Positions 1 to 8,768 of a stretch of 64,000 nucleotides of DNA are shown piece after piece. Positions within the stretch are counted from its first letter, which is position 1; the number at the start of each line of letters is the position of its first letter. Below the pieces are notes generated by a model. That model did no database searches, was not told the origin of the DNA, and worked only from the letters and a program-made list of their open reading frames with translations. A program made the translations under genes and the position numbers. The stretch is from Candidatus Marispirochaeta associata (GTDB lineage Bacteria > Spirochaetota > Spirochaetia > JC444 > Marispirochaetaceae): contig JWTM01000424.1 of the NCBI GenBank assembly GCA_001749745.1, forward strand, positions 744,001 to 808,000, given 5' to 3'.

Positions 1-92
1 CCACCATGATCACCCTGCCGGTGCTGGTGCTCTTTCTCATTTTCCAAAAGGCTTTCGTAAAATCTGTCGCCTCCAGCGGCGTAAAAGGATAG
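1..92 (+). CDS. Carbohydrate ABC transporter permease, C-terminal fragment (MalG-like)
   Basis: Only the last 29 residues lie in the window, in frame from base 3 and ending at a TAG at 90-92. The segment reads TLPVLVLFLIFQKAF, then a short tail ending in SGVKG. This is the standard ending of inner-membrane permeases of the CUT1 (MalG) sugar-importer family: a last hydrophobic helix, F-Q-K/R-x-F, then G-V/A-V-K-G. The GH32 gene starts 10 bases downstream, so the two are probably one operon in which the importer brings in a sucrose- or fructan-type sugar for hydrolysis. The sugar is inferred only from that neighbour. Confidence 0.75.
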   Translation, partial: TMITLPVLVLFLIFQKAFVKSVASSGVKG

Positions 93-102
93 TTCGTATT
101 CT

Positions 103-1446
103 ATGCAGCATCTCAAGCCTGTCTATCATCTCCGGCCCGGGGTTAACTGGATCAACGATCCCAATGCCCCGGTCTACTGGCGCGGGGAGTATCACCTCTT
201 TTTTCAGTACAACCCCAACGAGGCCCGCTGGGGTAGCATCCATTGGGGACATGCAGTCAGCGAGGACCTGCTCCGTTGGCGTTTCCTTAGCCCGGCTCTT
301 TCGCCCGGGCCGGAGGAGTATGACCGGGAGGGGATATTCTCCGGGGGAGGAGTGGTGCATGATGACCATCTCTACCTCTACTACACCGGTGCCGAGCCGC
401 AGAGTCAGTGTCTGGCCGTCTCCGATGCGGCCGGCGGATTCAAGAAGCATCCCCTCAATCCGCTGATTCCGGCGCCGCCTCCCGCTTACCCGACCGGAGA
501 TTTTCGCGATCCCTTCGTCTGGAAGAGCGGCGACGAGTACCGGATGATCGTAGCCGCGGGCTATGGGGGGCGGGGGATAATCTTTCGCTACGTCTCGCAG
601 GATCTGATCTCCTGGCGCTATGAGGGGGAGTTTTTCGCCGAGGAGCTTCGCCCCGGCGTCCCCGCTTTCGAGTGTCCCCTCTATTTTACGCTGGCGGGCC
701 GGGAGGTGCTGGTTATCTCTCCCTATGCGAGCCCCTTCTATCTAATCGGCCGCACCGAGGATACACGCTTTATTCCCGAAGTCCGGGGAATCTTCGATGC
801 AAATCCAGGCTGGTATGCGCCCAACACCCTGCAAACACCCGACGGGAGGCGGATCATCTTCGCCTGGTTGCAGGAGGAACGGTCTGAGGCGGACCAGCTA
901 GCCGACGGTTGGAGCGGGGCTTTCGCCCTTCCCCGGGAGATTCGGCTGGAAGCGGACGGCGGAATACGCCAGGCGCCGCTGCGGGAGTTAACCGAGCTCC
1001 GTACCGCCAGCCGCAGGCTGAGTCTAGAATCTGCCGACGGCCGCTTCATTTTGGGCGATCTACCCTGGTCTGCCGAACTGGAGTTCACTCTTCCCCGTCC
1101 GGCCTCAGGAAGCTGGGAGTTGCGACTGCGGGAGAATGCGATCGGGGATTCATACTACTCGGTAGAAATAGATCGGGATGAGATTGTGTTGACCGATATG
1201 CTCAACGCTCCCGGCGGGGCGACGCTTGAGAAACGCGCGCCGTTGCCGCAGAACGGCGAGGTACTCGAGATTCGGCTCTTCCTGGACGCTTCGATTATAG
1301 AGCTGTTTATCAATCGGCAAACGGCGCTCTCTTCTCGGCTCTATCCGCCCCACCCCGAGCAGCGGGGAGCGGCATTGATTCCCCCCACGCAGCGTGCGCG
1401 CAAGCCGGAAGTTCTCCTCCATACCCTGGACGGGGTACGTATTTAG
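103..1446 (+). CDS. GH32 beta-fructofuranosidase (sucrose/sucrose-6-phosphate hydrolase family)
   Basis: 447 aa, cytoplasmic (no signal peptide). It hydrolyses terminal beta-fructosyl bonds. The three GH32 landmarks are visible: WINDPN at residues 16-21 with the nucleophile Asp19, FRDP at 134-137 (transition-state stabiliser), and FEC at 189-191 with the acid/base Glu190. An N-terminal five-bladed propeller is followed from about residue 315 by the usual C-terminal beta-sandwich. The gene follows an ABC sugar permease tail by 10 bases, which suggests hydrolysis of an imported, non-phosphorylated fructoside rather than of a PTS product. The exact substrate (sucrose, fructo-oligosaccharide) cannot be told from sequence. 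Its stop overlaps the convergent glycosyltransferase by 4 bases. Confidence 0.9.
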   Translation: MQHLKPVYHLRPGVNWINDPNAPVYWRGEYHLFFQYNPNEARWGSIHWGHAVSEDLLRWRFLSPALSPGPEEYDREGIFSGGGVVHDDHLYLYYTGAEPQSQCLAVSDAAGGFKKHPLNPLIPAPPPAYPTGDFRDPFVWKSGDEYRMIVAAGYGGRGIIFRYVSQDLISWRYEGEFFAEELRPGVPAFECPLYFTLAGREVLVISPYASPFYLIGRTEDTRFIPEVRGIFDANPGWYAPNTLQTPDGRRIIFAWLQEERSEADQLADGWSGAFALPREIRLEADGGIRQAPLRELTELRTASRRLSLESADGRFILGDLPWSAELEFTLPRPASGSWELRLRENAIGDSYYSVEIDRDEIVLTDMLNAPGGATLEKRAPLPQNGEVLEIRLFLDASIIELFINRQTALSSRLYPPHPEQRGAALIPPTQRARKPEVLLHTLDGVRI

Positions 1447-2696
1447 GCCCCGAAGAAGGTTTTCATCAGAAAGATCATGGCCTCTTCTACCATCTCATAG
1501 GAGTAGTACTGTTGGGCGATCCGGTAGTTCGTCTCGGCCATGGACTTCATCCGCTCCGGATCGTCCAGCACCTGCCGGGTGAACTCGACGATCTCATCCG
1601 AGAGGAACTCGTCCATCTCGATCACCTGGAAGCCCTTCGGCTTGATGTCGTGGGAATAGATCGAGTAGTTGTTGACCATGATCGGCCGCTTGAAGTAGAC
1701 CGCTTCCAAGAAGGCGTTGCCGAAGCCCTCGAAGAGCGAGGGATAGGTGACCAGATCCGCATGGGGATAGACGTCCTGTAGGGTGTAGGTCTTGCGTCCG
1801 TCGGCGGTGTACTCACGGGTCTCCCGGATAATATCGTCCACGAAAATGGCCCGGATCTTCATCAAGTCGGCATAGTCGTGTACCCGCTTCTGATACTCGT
1901 AGCCCTCGTCTCCAGAAGCGTGGGAGATTACCAGCGCCGCCTTGCGTTCCAGTCGAGCGACAAGCTCGATAGCATGTTCGATTCCCTTGCGCTGCACGAC
2001 CCGGGTCGGCTGCAGGATCAGGAGTTCGTCGTCGTCGATCTTGAAGGCGGAGCGAACGTCCCGGTTCCAGTCGTCGATGCCGGGAGGGGGAGTGGCGTAG
2101 TCCATCACGTTCGGAATCAGGGTCGCGTTGATGCCGGTCCGGAGCGCCAGCTGGTTCTGGGCCGACGAGTTGATAACCACATGCTGGATATTCTTTAGAT
2201 GGGGCGGATAGCAGGAGTTGAAGTAGTCCCAGACGCAGTTGCGCAGGAAGCGTTTCCGTTCCCAGAAGAAGTCGTGGTGGTGGGCGATGGTAGGGATTCC
2301 ACTCTCGGCGATTACCTCGGTCAGGGCCATCGCCAAGGGTACGTTCAGGGGAATGGTCAGGGTATTCTCCGGAACCAGTACGTCTAGTGAGAACTTCTCG
2401 ATGAAGATGTAAAGCTCCTCCTTCAGGCGTTCCCGATAGAGGTGGAGTTTCTTGGTTAATTTCGGCGGCCGAAACTGGTTATTGAAGCAGCCGTCGTAGA
2501 GTTCCTTGATCTCGTCGGTTTGAAAATGGGCCTCCGGCGCAATGAAGGAGACCTTCGGATCGGTATCGAGCTCTCCGGCCATGTAGTAACAGCTGTGCCC
2601 CAATCGTTCCAGGATGTAGGCCCATTTCTTGGTCTCCAGGGAAACGCCGTCGGTTCCGGATATCCTGAACGAGATAAAGCCGATGTTTTTACCCAT
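1443..2696 (-). CDS. GT4 glycosyltransferase, probable mannosylglucosylglycerate synthase
   Basis: 417 aa retaining glycosyltransferase of the GT-B fold. The N-terminus (GFISFRISGTDGVSLETKKW) carries the acceptor-side glycine loop. The C-terminal half has a QPTRVVQRKGIEHAIELV segment at about 229-246 and the E-x7-E pair Glu323/Glu331 in FEGFGNAFLE, both used for nucleotide-sugar binding in GT4. A conserved HHHDFFWER block sits at 139-147. The overall pattern resembles the mannosylglucosylglycerate synthases that add mannose to glucosylglycerate to make an osmolyte. That subfamily call is from memory of the family and is less certain than GT4 itself. It is downstream of the OmpA-like gene (6-base gap) on the same strand. 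Confidence 0.68.
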   Translation of the reverse strand: MGKNIGFISFRISGTDGVSLETKKWAYILERLGHSCYYMAGELDTDPKVSFIAPEAHFQTDEIKELYDGCFNNQFRPPKLTKKLHLYRERLKEELYIFIEKFSLDVLVPENTLTIPLNVPLAMALTEVIAESGIPTIAHHHDFFWERKRFLRNCVWDYFNSCYPPHLKNIQHVVINSSAQNQLALRTGINATLIPNVMDYATPPPGIDDWNRDVRSAFKIDDDELLILQPTRVVQRKGIEHAIELVARLERKAALVISHASGDEGYEYQKRVHDYADLMKIRAIFVDDIIRETREYTADGRKTYTLQDVYPHADLVTYPSLFEGFGNAFLEAVYFKRPIMVNNYSIYSHDIKPKGFQVIEMDEFLSDEIVEFTRQVLDDPERMKSMAETNYRIAQQYYSYEMVEEAMIFLMKTFFGA

Positions 2697-2702
2697 ACTG
2701 AA

Positions 2703-3629
2703 CTACTCTCCCTCTACGATAATCTCTACCCGGCGGTTGAGGTACTGATCCTTCTCCTCCAGGGTTATCGGCTCTTCGGCGCCCAGCCCACGGCTGTTGT
2801 CGATCCGGAAGCCGTTGCTCCTCAAGAGCGTCGCCGCGGCCGCGGCCCGTTCCTCCGAGAGTTCCCGCCGGCCCTCCTCGGTGCCTTTGACAGCGCAGTG
2901 ACCGCGCACGGTGATGCGGATATCCGGGTAATCTCGAATATCAGCCGCCAATTGTTCGATCACCTCCCTGGCCCGGTCGGTCAGGGCGGAACTGTCGGGA
3001 TTGAAGTAGATCGTGCGCCGAATAGGCTCGCTCAGAACCGCCGCTGGTTCGGGTTCAGGTTCGGGTGCCGGCAGTTCTTCAACAACCTCGGCCGGCTCCG
3101 ACTCCGGCTCAGCGATAGGCTCGCTCTCGCTCCGCTCCTCGATAGGCGCGTCGACAGTAGAGACGGCATCCGTCCTTGTTTCCGATCGGCTCGGAAGGGG
3201 ATCAGGAGCGGAAGCTGTTGCAGGGCGTAGCAAGAAGAGTGAGAGAAGCCCCAGCAGCAGGATGATCAGCGCCCCGAGAAGCCACCACCAGATTCGACCG
3301 CCCCCGGGGAGTCTAAAGCGGTCGGCCGCGATTCTCCGACGGCCGAGACTCAGCTCGATGTCGACCGATCGCGGACCGGATTTCCGGCTCGTAAGCTGGA
3401 TCTGCGGTTCTCCGGCCTTACCCGAGGGGAGAGGGCTGACTGTGTACTGTTTGAGTAGAATCTCGCGCCCGTCCCGATCCTTACGATAGATACTTACGAT
3501 AGCGGTGCGCTGTCCGTCCTTCAAAGTGGTCAGGTTAAGGCTGCGCTTCTGATCCTTGTCTAGATCGAAGAAGGGGACAAGACTTTTATTTTCTATTCGC
3601 ACATAGAGTTGTCGATCCACACCCTTCAT
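2703..3629 (-). CDS. Membrane-anchored OmpA-domain protein with Hsp70 substrate-binding-like N-terminus
   Basis: The start chosen at 3629 gives 308 aa. Open frame continues upstream to 3851, but those residues look non-coding. Three parts are visible. Residues 10-100 resemble the beta-sandwich substrate-binding domain of DnaK: an N-K-S-L-x-P opening, a D-G-Q-x3-V-x-I-Y strand (38-48), and a P-x-G...P-Q-I segment (68-77). Residues 113-134 form one transmembrane helix. A Pro/Glu-rich linker (140-200) then leads to an OmpA-type peptidoglycan-binding domain (205-308) with the NRRVEI signature at 298-303. The likely topology is a cytoplasmic N-domain and a periplasmic OmpA domain. There is no ATPase domain. 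The SBD likeness is by eye and tentative; the OmpA domain is firm. Confidence 0.8.
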   Translation of the reverse strand: MKGVDRQLYVRIENKSLVPFFDLDKDQKRSLNLTTLKDGQRTAIVSIYRKDRDGREILLKQYTVSPLPSGKAGEPQIQLTSRKSGPRSVDIELSLGRRRIAADRFRLPGGGRIWWWLLGALIILLLGLLSLFLLRPATASAPDPLPSRSETRTDAVSTVDAPIEERSESEPIAEPESEPAEVVEELPAPEPEPEPAAVLSEPIRRTIYFNPDSSALTDRAREVIEQLAADIRDYPDIRITVRGHCAVKGTEEGRRELSEERAAAAATLLRSNGFRIDNSRGLGAEEPITLEEKDQYLNRRVEIIVEGE

Positions 3630-3843
3630 TGTAGTCGCAAAAATCCTCAGGTCAAGTCGAAAACCCCATAACCGACGGATGGACCGATTTTTCTTCCTTT
3701 GTAGCCGCCCCGATGCCTCTATTAAGCGGGGAAAGCGCCGATAATATGATATGATTAACGAGTAGATAGAAGAAAGCGGGGAGGAAATTATCCTTTTTTC
3801 CGGAGTAATTCTAAAAATTATCGAAGAGATCTCGGACGGATTC

Positions 3844-5598
3844 TTGATCATCGATCAAGAGGGGGAGATTCTCTTCTTCAACGAGATCCTCCTGACTATG
3901 CTCGGCTGGCGCAGTATGGATATCTTTACCCGGAGGGAGGAGTTCCTCGCCTTTTTGAAAATCGATCCCGGGGAAGAGACCAAGAAAGAGATCGCTATTC
4001 CCGGGGCCGACGGCAAGGAGTTCCTCTACAGCTTGAGCTCCTTTACCATACAGGCCCAGGAAGGCGCCTATACCCTGGTCAGTCTGGTTCCCAAAGCTGA
4101 GGCCACAAGTGAGGATTCCGGCGGCTACAAGGAGCTTTACCACAGCCTTTTTACCAATCTGAGCGAGGCCTTCTTCACGGCCGACTTCTCAGGAAGGATC
4201 CTTTCCTGTAACCCCAGTTGTCTGCATATGCTGGGCTATGAAGAGGGGGAGTTTCCCCGCAGTGTGGACGAGCTCTACGCAAGCCCTGAGGATCTGGACG
4301 AGAAGATCGACTGCCTGCAGAAGGACGAGGTTTGCCGAGATCAGGAGTTGATCGTCAACGGCGCCATGGGAATTCGCTGCCGGGTAATGGATACCTCCTG
4401 GGTTAACCGCGATGGGGACGGCCGGATTATCGGTTATACCACTCACCTGAAGGATGTAACCTACATCAAGAATATCGAATCCAGGCTGATGCTCTCCGAG
4501 AAGAACTTTACTACCCTCTTCGATACTATCCTCTCGTCGATCATCATCGTCGATCCCCTGGGGATGATCCTCAATATGAATTCCGCCGCGGAGAAGGCTT
4601 ACGGCTATACCTGGGACGAGATATTCGGGGAGCACTATGATTCGGTCTTCAGGGCCAGCAAGGAGTCGCCCTCCTTTACCAAACTGGTGGCGCTGATCGA
4701 ACGCAACGAAGGCCACTATATCGACCGGGAAGCCACCCGAAAGTGTAAGGACGGCGAGATCAAATACACCTTCGCCTCCTACTCGGCGGTAACCGACTCA
4801 TCCGGGGAGGAGGTCGCCTATTCTATAGTGGAGAAGGATCTGACCGAGCGGATGAATCTGGAGACGAAGCTGAAGGAGACGATCTCCCGGCTCAAGAAGA
4901 CTCAGTCGGCGGCCATCATGGGATTCGCCAAGCTGACCGAGTTCCGCGACAAGAGTACCGGCAAGCACCTGGAGCGTATCCGTGAGTTTACCCGTATTTT
5001 GGCCCTTAAATTGCGGGAACTGCCCCAGTACAGGGATTATATCACCGACGAGTATCTGGACGATCTCTATATCTCCGCCATCCTTCACGATGTGGGTAAG
5101 GTCGGCATCGAGGATCAGATCCTCCTTAAACCCGGTCCTCTCTCGACCGACGAGTTCGACAAGATCAAGGAGCATGTGGTGCTGGGGGGTGAGGCCCTGG
5201 GGAATGTGGACAAGACCATGCAGCAGGAGTCCTTTCTGACTATCGGAAAGGAGATCGCCTATTATCACCACGAACGCTGGGACGGGAAGGGCTATCCCGA
5301 AGGCCGCAAAGGGCAGGAGATTCCCCTCTCCGCCCGAATCGTGGCTATTGCCGACGTCTACGATGCGTTGACCAGTCTGCGCCCCTACAAGCAGGCCTTG
5401 AGCCACGAGGAGGCCCTGGAGATGATCAGCGCCGAGCGAGGGAAGCACTTCGATCCTCAGATCGTCGATATCTTCGTCGAAAACCAGGAGGTTTTTCAGC
5501 GTATCAAGCGCTTTGTAGAGTTCGAGGATAACCCCGAAACAATTTTTGATCTGCTGAGCGAGCGGCCTCCGTCCGCCGAACGTCAAGGCTCCGCTTGA
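3844..5598 (+). CDS. PAS-PAS-PAS-HD-GYP c-di-GMP phosphodiesterase-like protein
   Basis: About 584 aa with three PAS sensor domains (about 1-95, 98-215 and 219-335), a short coiled coil, and a C-terminal HD-GYP domain. The metal-binding HDVGK (about 415-419) and the family-defining HHERWDGKGYP (about 475-485) are intact, so cyclic-di-GMP hydrolysis is likely. There are no transmembrane helices, so it is a soluble sensor. The start is uncertain: TTG at 3844 is the first conventional start, but the frame stays open back to 3766 and the residues just upstream (KIIEEISDG) look like the natural beginning of the first PAS domain. The divergent OmpA gene starts at 3629. A 7-bp hairpin (5589-5608) sits over the stop without a T-run. 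Confidence 0.88.
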   Translation: MIIDQEGEILFFNEILLTMLGWRSMDIFTRREEFLAFLKIDPGEETKKEIAIPGADGKEFLYSLSSFTIQAQEGAYTLVSLVPKAEATSEDSGGYKELYHSLFTNLSEAFFTADFSGRILSCNPSCLHMLGYEEGEFPRSVDELYASPEDLDEKIDCLQKDEVCRDQELIVNGAMGIRCRVMDTSWVNRDGDGRIIGYTTHLKDVTYIKNIESRLMLSEKNFTTLFDTILSSIIIVDPLGMILNMNSAAEKAYGYTWDEIFGEHYDSVFRASKESPSFTKLVALIERNEGHYIDREATRKCKDGEIKYTFASYSAVTDSSGEEVAYSIVEKDLTERMNLETKLKETISRLKKTQSAAIMGFAKLTEFRDKSTGKHLERIREFTRILALKLRELPQYRDYITDEYLDDLYISAILHDVGKVGIEDQILLKPGPLSTDEFDKIKEHVVLGGEALGNVDKTMQQESFLTIGKEIAYYHHERWDGKGYPEGRKGQEIPLSARIVAIADVYDALTSLRPYKQALSHEEALEMISAERGKHFDPQIVDIFVENQEVFQRIKRFVEFEDNPETIFDLLSERPPSAERQGSA

Positions 5599-5656
5599 CG
5601 GAGGCATGCGCTGATGCTACTGTCCCAGAAATCCGGATTGTCAAGGAAGTTCAGGT

Positions 5657-7090
5657 ATGCAAGCTAAACGGAAGCCGTTCTTTCAACTCCTCGAGGAGCG
5701 AATCGCGCAATCCCAATCCCTGCTCTGCATCGGCCTCGATCCGCGGGTGGCACCGGGGGAAGGGGCGGTCGATACGATTCTCGCGCAAAATCGTACGCTG
5801 ATCGAAGCGACCGCCGAATATGCGGCCTGCTATAAACCCAATATCGCCTTCTACGAGGCCCACGGACCGGCCGGTCTGGAGGCTCTCATCCAAACCCTCG
5901 AGATGATCCCCGAGGAGATCCCGGTTCTGCTGGATGCTAAGCGGGGAGATATCGGCGCCACCGCCGAGGCCTACGCCTCCCTCGTTTTCGATCGTCTGGG
6001 CGCGGATGCGGTCACCTTGAGTCCCTACATGGGGAAGAGTTCGGCCGATCCCTTCCTGAAATATAAAGATAAGGGCTTCTTTTTTCTCTGTCGCACCTCG
6101 AATCCCGGGGCGGAGCGGATTCAGGAGTTGACCGTCGGGTCAGCCGGCGGAGATCCTCTCTATATCCGGATAGCCTCGGAAGTGGACAGCTGGTCGGAGA
6201 CCGCCGGACTGGTGGTGGCCGGGAATGATCTCCGCAGCCTGGCCGCGGTCCGTCGCCGGTTTCCCAAGCTCTGGATTCTCGCCCCCGGCATCGGCGCCCA
6301 GGGCGGATCTGCGGAGGAGGCGGTTGCAGCCGGAGTCGGCGACGACGGTTCCCGGCTTCTGCCGGTTGTAGCCCGGGCGATCAGCGGCGCCGAGGATCCT
6401 GCCTTAGCGGCGAAGGAGTTTCGGGATCAGATCAATCGAGCCCGGGAGTCCGCCCTGAAGGCCAGTATCGGGTCCAAGCTGGCCGGTAAACCGCGGGATT
6501 ACCGCAAGGAAGAGATCTTTCAGGGGCTGGTGGACACCGGCTGTTTCCGCCTGGGGAACTTCACCCTGAAGTCGGGTCTCGTCTCGCCCTTCTACCTCGA
6601 TCTGCGGCGAATCTCCTCCTCTCCCGGTTTGATGCGCCTGGTTGCCAGGGCTTATGCTTCAATACTCCCGGCCGGGAAGATCGACCGCCTGGCGGGCATC
6701 CCCGTAGCGGCGGTGCCCTTTTCGACCGCCCTCTCCCTGGAGACCGACATTCCGATGATCTATCCCCGGATGAACTCTAAGGGCCACGGCACGGGGAACC
6801 GCATCGAGGGGGATTACGCCCCGGGCGAGCGGGTGGTTCTGGTGGATGATCTGATCACCACCGGCAAGAGTAAGATCGAAGCGGCGGAAATCCTCAGGGC
6901 GGAGGAGCTCAAGGTCACCGAACTGGTAGTTCTCCTGGAGCGGGGAACCCAGGGGCGGCTCGATATGGAGCGCCACGGAATCGACCTGTATGCCTACGCC
7001 CAGGCCGAGGAGCTCTTCGGCTATCTTCTCGACCGGGGAATCATCAATCAGGCCAAACACCAGGAACTGATTGATTTTATAAGCGATTAG
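5657..7090 (+). CDS. pyrFE: Bifunctional OMP decarboxylase / orotate phosphoribosyltransferase
   Basis: 477 aa fusion catalysing the last two steps of UMP synthesis. The N-terminal half (1 to about 265) is a PyrF type 2 decarboxylase with LLDAKRGDIG at about 91-100, which carries the catalytic Asp-Lys-Asp network. The C-terminal half (about 280-477) is PyrE, with the PRPP-binding loop VVLVDDLITTGKS at about 394-406. The order is decarboxylase first, the reverse of animal UMP synthase. An AAGGA Shine-Dalgarno lies 9 bases before ATG 5657. The mechanosensitive channel follows after 12 bases, so they may be co-transcribed. Both active sites look complete. Confidence 0.93.
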   Translation: MQAKRKPFFQLLEERIAQSQSLLCIGLDPRVAPGEGAVDTILAQNRTLIEATAEYAACYKPNIAFYEAHGPAGLEALIQTLEMIPEEIPVLLDAKRGDIGATAEAYASLVFDRLGADAVTLSPYMGKSSADPFLKYKDKGFFFLCRTSNPGAERIQELTVGSAGGDPLYIRIASEVDSWSETAGLVVAGNDLRSLAAVRRRFPKLWILAPGIGAQGGSAEEAVAAGVGDDGSRLLPVVARAISGAEDPALAAKEFRDQINRARESALKASIGSKLAGKPRDYRKEEIFQGLVDTGCFRLGNFTLKSGLVSPFYLDLRRISSSPGLMRLVARAYASILPAGKIDRLAGIPVAAVPFSTALSLETDIPMIYPRMNSKGHGTGNRIEGDYAPGERVVLVDDLITTGKSKIEAAEILRAEELKVTELVVLLERGTQGRLDMERHGIDLYAYAQAEELFGYLLDRGIINQAKHQELIDFISD

Positions 7091-7102
7091 GACGGTCTCG
7101 GG

Positions 7103-8293
7103 ATGCAGGAAATCCTCTCCATACTGTCGCGTATTTTTCTCTCTCCCATGCATGTCGGGGAGCTGGAGTTTCCTTTCTCGCTCTTACGCCTGATTCTCGA
7201 ACTGATCCTGCCGCTGATCCTGATCGTCGTCGCCTACAAGCTCTTGAGCCTAAGCCTGCGCAAGTTGGTGGAGCGGAGCGGCTGGCGGGATGAGATAAAG
7301 ACCAGAGTGGTCCGCTGGGTGCGGCTGGTTCTCAGGTTAATCCTCCTCTTAGGGGCGACCAGTCTGGTGATGCGGCTCTTAGGGGCGGAGATCGCCAAGT
7401 ATAGCCGCTTTATCTACAATGTGATAAACACCCCCCTGGTGGAATCCGGGGGAACGAAGATCTCGATTCTTACCCTGATGCTGCTGATCCCGGTCTTCTA
7501 TCTGGCCGGCAAGGCGGGACAGATCACCAGGAATCTGACCGATCAGTACTTTTTGACCAGGGTCGGACTGGACGAGTCGAAGAAGTTCAGCATCGTCAGC
7601 CTGCTGCGCTATACGGCCATGGTGCTGACGGTGATGATCGGACTCTCGGTTATCGGGATAGATCTCTCCGCTCTGGCGGTGCTATTCGGTGTACTCGGTA
7701 TCGGTCTCGGATTCGGTCTGCAGAACGTGGTGGCCAATATCTTCGCCGGTATCGTGATCATCTTTACCCGTCCGATCAAGGAGGGCGATAGAATTCTGGT
7801 CAACGAGTACGAAGGAACGGTCGTGACTATCCGGCTCCTCTCGACGGTGATCAACACTATATTCTACGAGACGATTATCGTTCCCAACCGGCAGCTGATC
7901 GACAGCACCGTTTACAACTTCTCTTACGACGACCGGCGCATTATCCTGCAGAATCCGGTGCAGGTAAGTTACGGTACCGACCTGGATAAGGCGATAGAGC
8001 TTATGCGTAAGGTGGGATTGACGAATCCCTATGCGCTGAAGATCCCCGAACCCGATGTGCGGGTCAGCTCCTTCGATGATTCGGGCATAACCCTTACCCT
8101 GTTAACCTGGATTCAGGATGTTACGCACAAACAGTCCGGCTTGTCGTGGAATAATCTCGAGATTTGGCGTTCTTTTCGTGACGAGGGAATCGAAATACCC
8201 TTTCCCCAGCGGGATCTGCATCTTAAGAGCGGGCTCGACCCCCTGCTGAGGGAATTGCGGGAATTCCGTAAACAGGGGCCAAGGAAGAGCTGA
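7103..8293 (+). CDS. MscS-family mechanosensitive ion channel
   Basis: 396 aa inner-membrane protein. Several hydrophobic helices occupy residues 20-190. They are followed by the MscS pore helix and beta-domain entry: a glycine-rich LGIGLGFGLQNVVANIFAG (about 199-217), then IFTRPIKEGDRI and the EGTV strand. MscS channels open under membrane tension and release solutes on hypo-osmotic shock, which suits an organism that appears to make osmolytes (see the GT4 and ablAB genes). The Gly/Ala packing of the pore helix is kept. It follows pyrFE closely and ends 5 bases before the convergent Rrf2 gene. Confidence 0.9.
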   Translation: MQEILSILSRIFLSPMHVGELEFPFSLLRLILELILPLILIVVAYKLLSLSLRKLVERSGWRDEIKTRVVRWVRLVLRLILLLGATSLVMRLLGAEIAKYSRFIYNVINTPLVESGGTKISILTLMLLIPVFYLAGKAGQITRNLTDQYFLTRVGLDESKKFSIVSLLRYTAMVLTVMIGLSVIGIDLSALAVLFGVLGIGLGFGLQNVVANIFAGIVIIFTRPIKEGDRILVNEYEGTVVTIRLLSTVINTIFYETIIVPNRQLIDSTVYNFSYDDRRIILQNPVQVSYGTDLDKAIELMRKVGLTNPYALKIPEPDVRVSSFDDSGITLTLLTWIQDVTHKQSGLSWNNLEIWRSFRDEGIEIPFPQRDLHLKSGLDPLLRELREFRKQGPRKS

Positions 8294-8298
8294 CCTGC

Positions 8299-8715
8299 CT
8301 AGATCTTTACTGGATTAGCGTCGACAATGTCCTGAATGCTGATACCGTTAAAATACTCTTTTAGATGATTCGAGGCCTCGACCCACACCTTGTGACTGAT
8401 GCAGTTCTTATGATCGCAGGGTTCCGCATCTTCAACAGTACAGGGGGCGAGATCGAGCCCTTCGCCGACGGCCTCGAAGATCTCGGTGATCGAGATATCT
8501 GAAGGCTCTTTATTCAGACTGAAGCCGCCGCCGGGACCGCGGGTCGAGTTGATCAGACCGGCCTTGCGCAGTTTGTAGAAGATCTGTTCCAAGAATTCGG
8601 GGGAGAGACTCTCCATCTCGGCCAGCTCGCGGATCGATATCGGTTTGTCGGTATAGTTAGCGGCAAGCTGTGAGACGGCGCGTATAGCGTAGCGTCCTTT
8701 GGTAGTGATTCTCAT
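8299..8715 (-). CDS. Rrf2/IscR-like transcriptional regulator
   Basis: 138 aa. An N-terminal winged helix (MRITTKGRYAIRAVSQLA, then ISIRELAEMESLSPEFLEQI) is followed by the Rrf2 wing RGPGGGFSL (59-67). Three cysteines at 92, 100 and 105 have nearly the spacing of the IscR [2Fe-2S] ligands, so an iron-sulfur sensing role is likely. No isc or suf genes are in the window, so targets cannot be named; the methyltransferase immediately upstream is a separate unit on the same strand. The upstream 53 bases are AT-rich and may hold the promoter. Confidence 0.88.
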   Translation of the reverse strand: MRITTKGRYAIRAVSQLAANYTDKPISIRELAEMESLSPEFLEQIFYKLRKAGLINSTRGPGGGFSLNKEPSDISITEIFEAVGEGLDLAPCTVEDAEPCDHKNCISHKVWVEASNHLKEYFNGISIQDIVDANPVKI

Positions 8716-8768
8716 CTCATCTTTACCTCGGCGCTAATATATCATAGATGTTTATCGGGGATAAAGGC

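Noticed and set aside
3630-3851. N-terminal extension of the OmpA-like protein to 3851
   Set aside because: The extra 74 residues are basic and irregular, lack a ribosome-binding site and would overlap the divergent gene; ATG 3629 fits the domain start.
4798-5607. 269-codon open frame antisense to the HD-GYP gene
   Set aside because: It is the mirror of a clearly coding PAS/HD-GYP sequence with intact catalytic motifs.
5589-5608. Hairpin after the HD-GYP gene as a terminator
   Set aside because: The 7-bp stem CGTCAAG/CTTGACG is real but no T-run follows, so termination is not supported.
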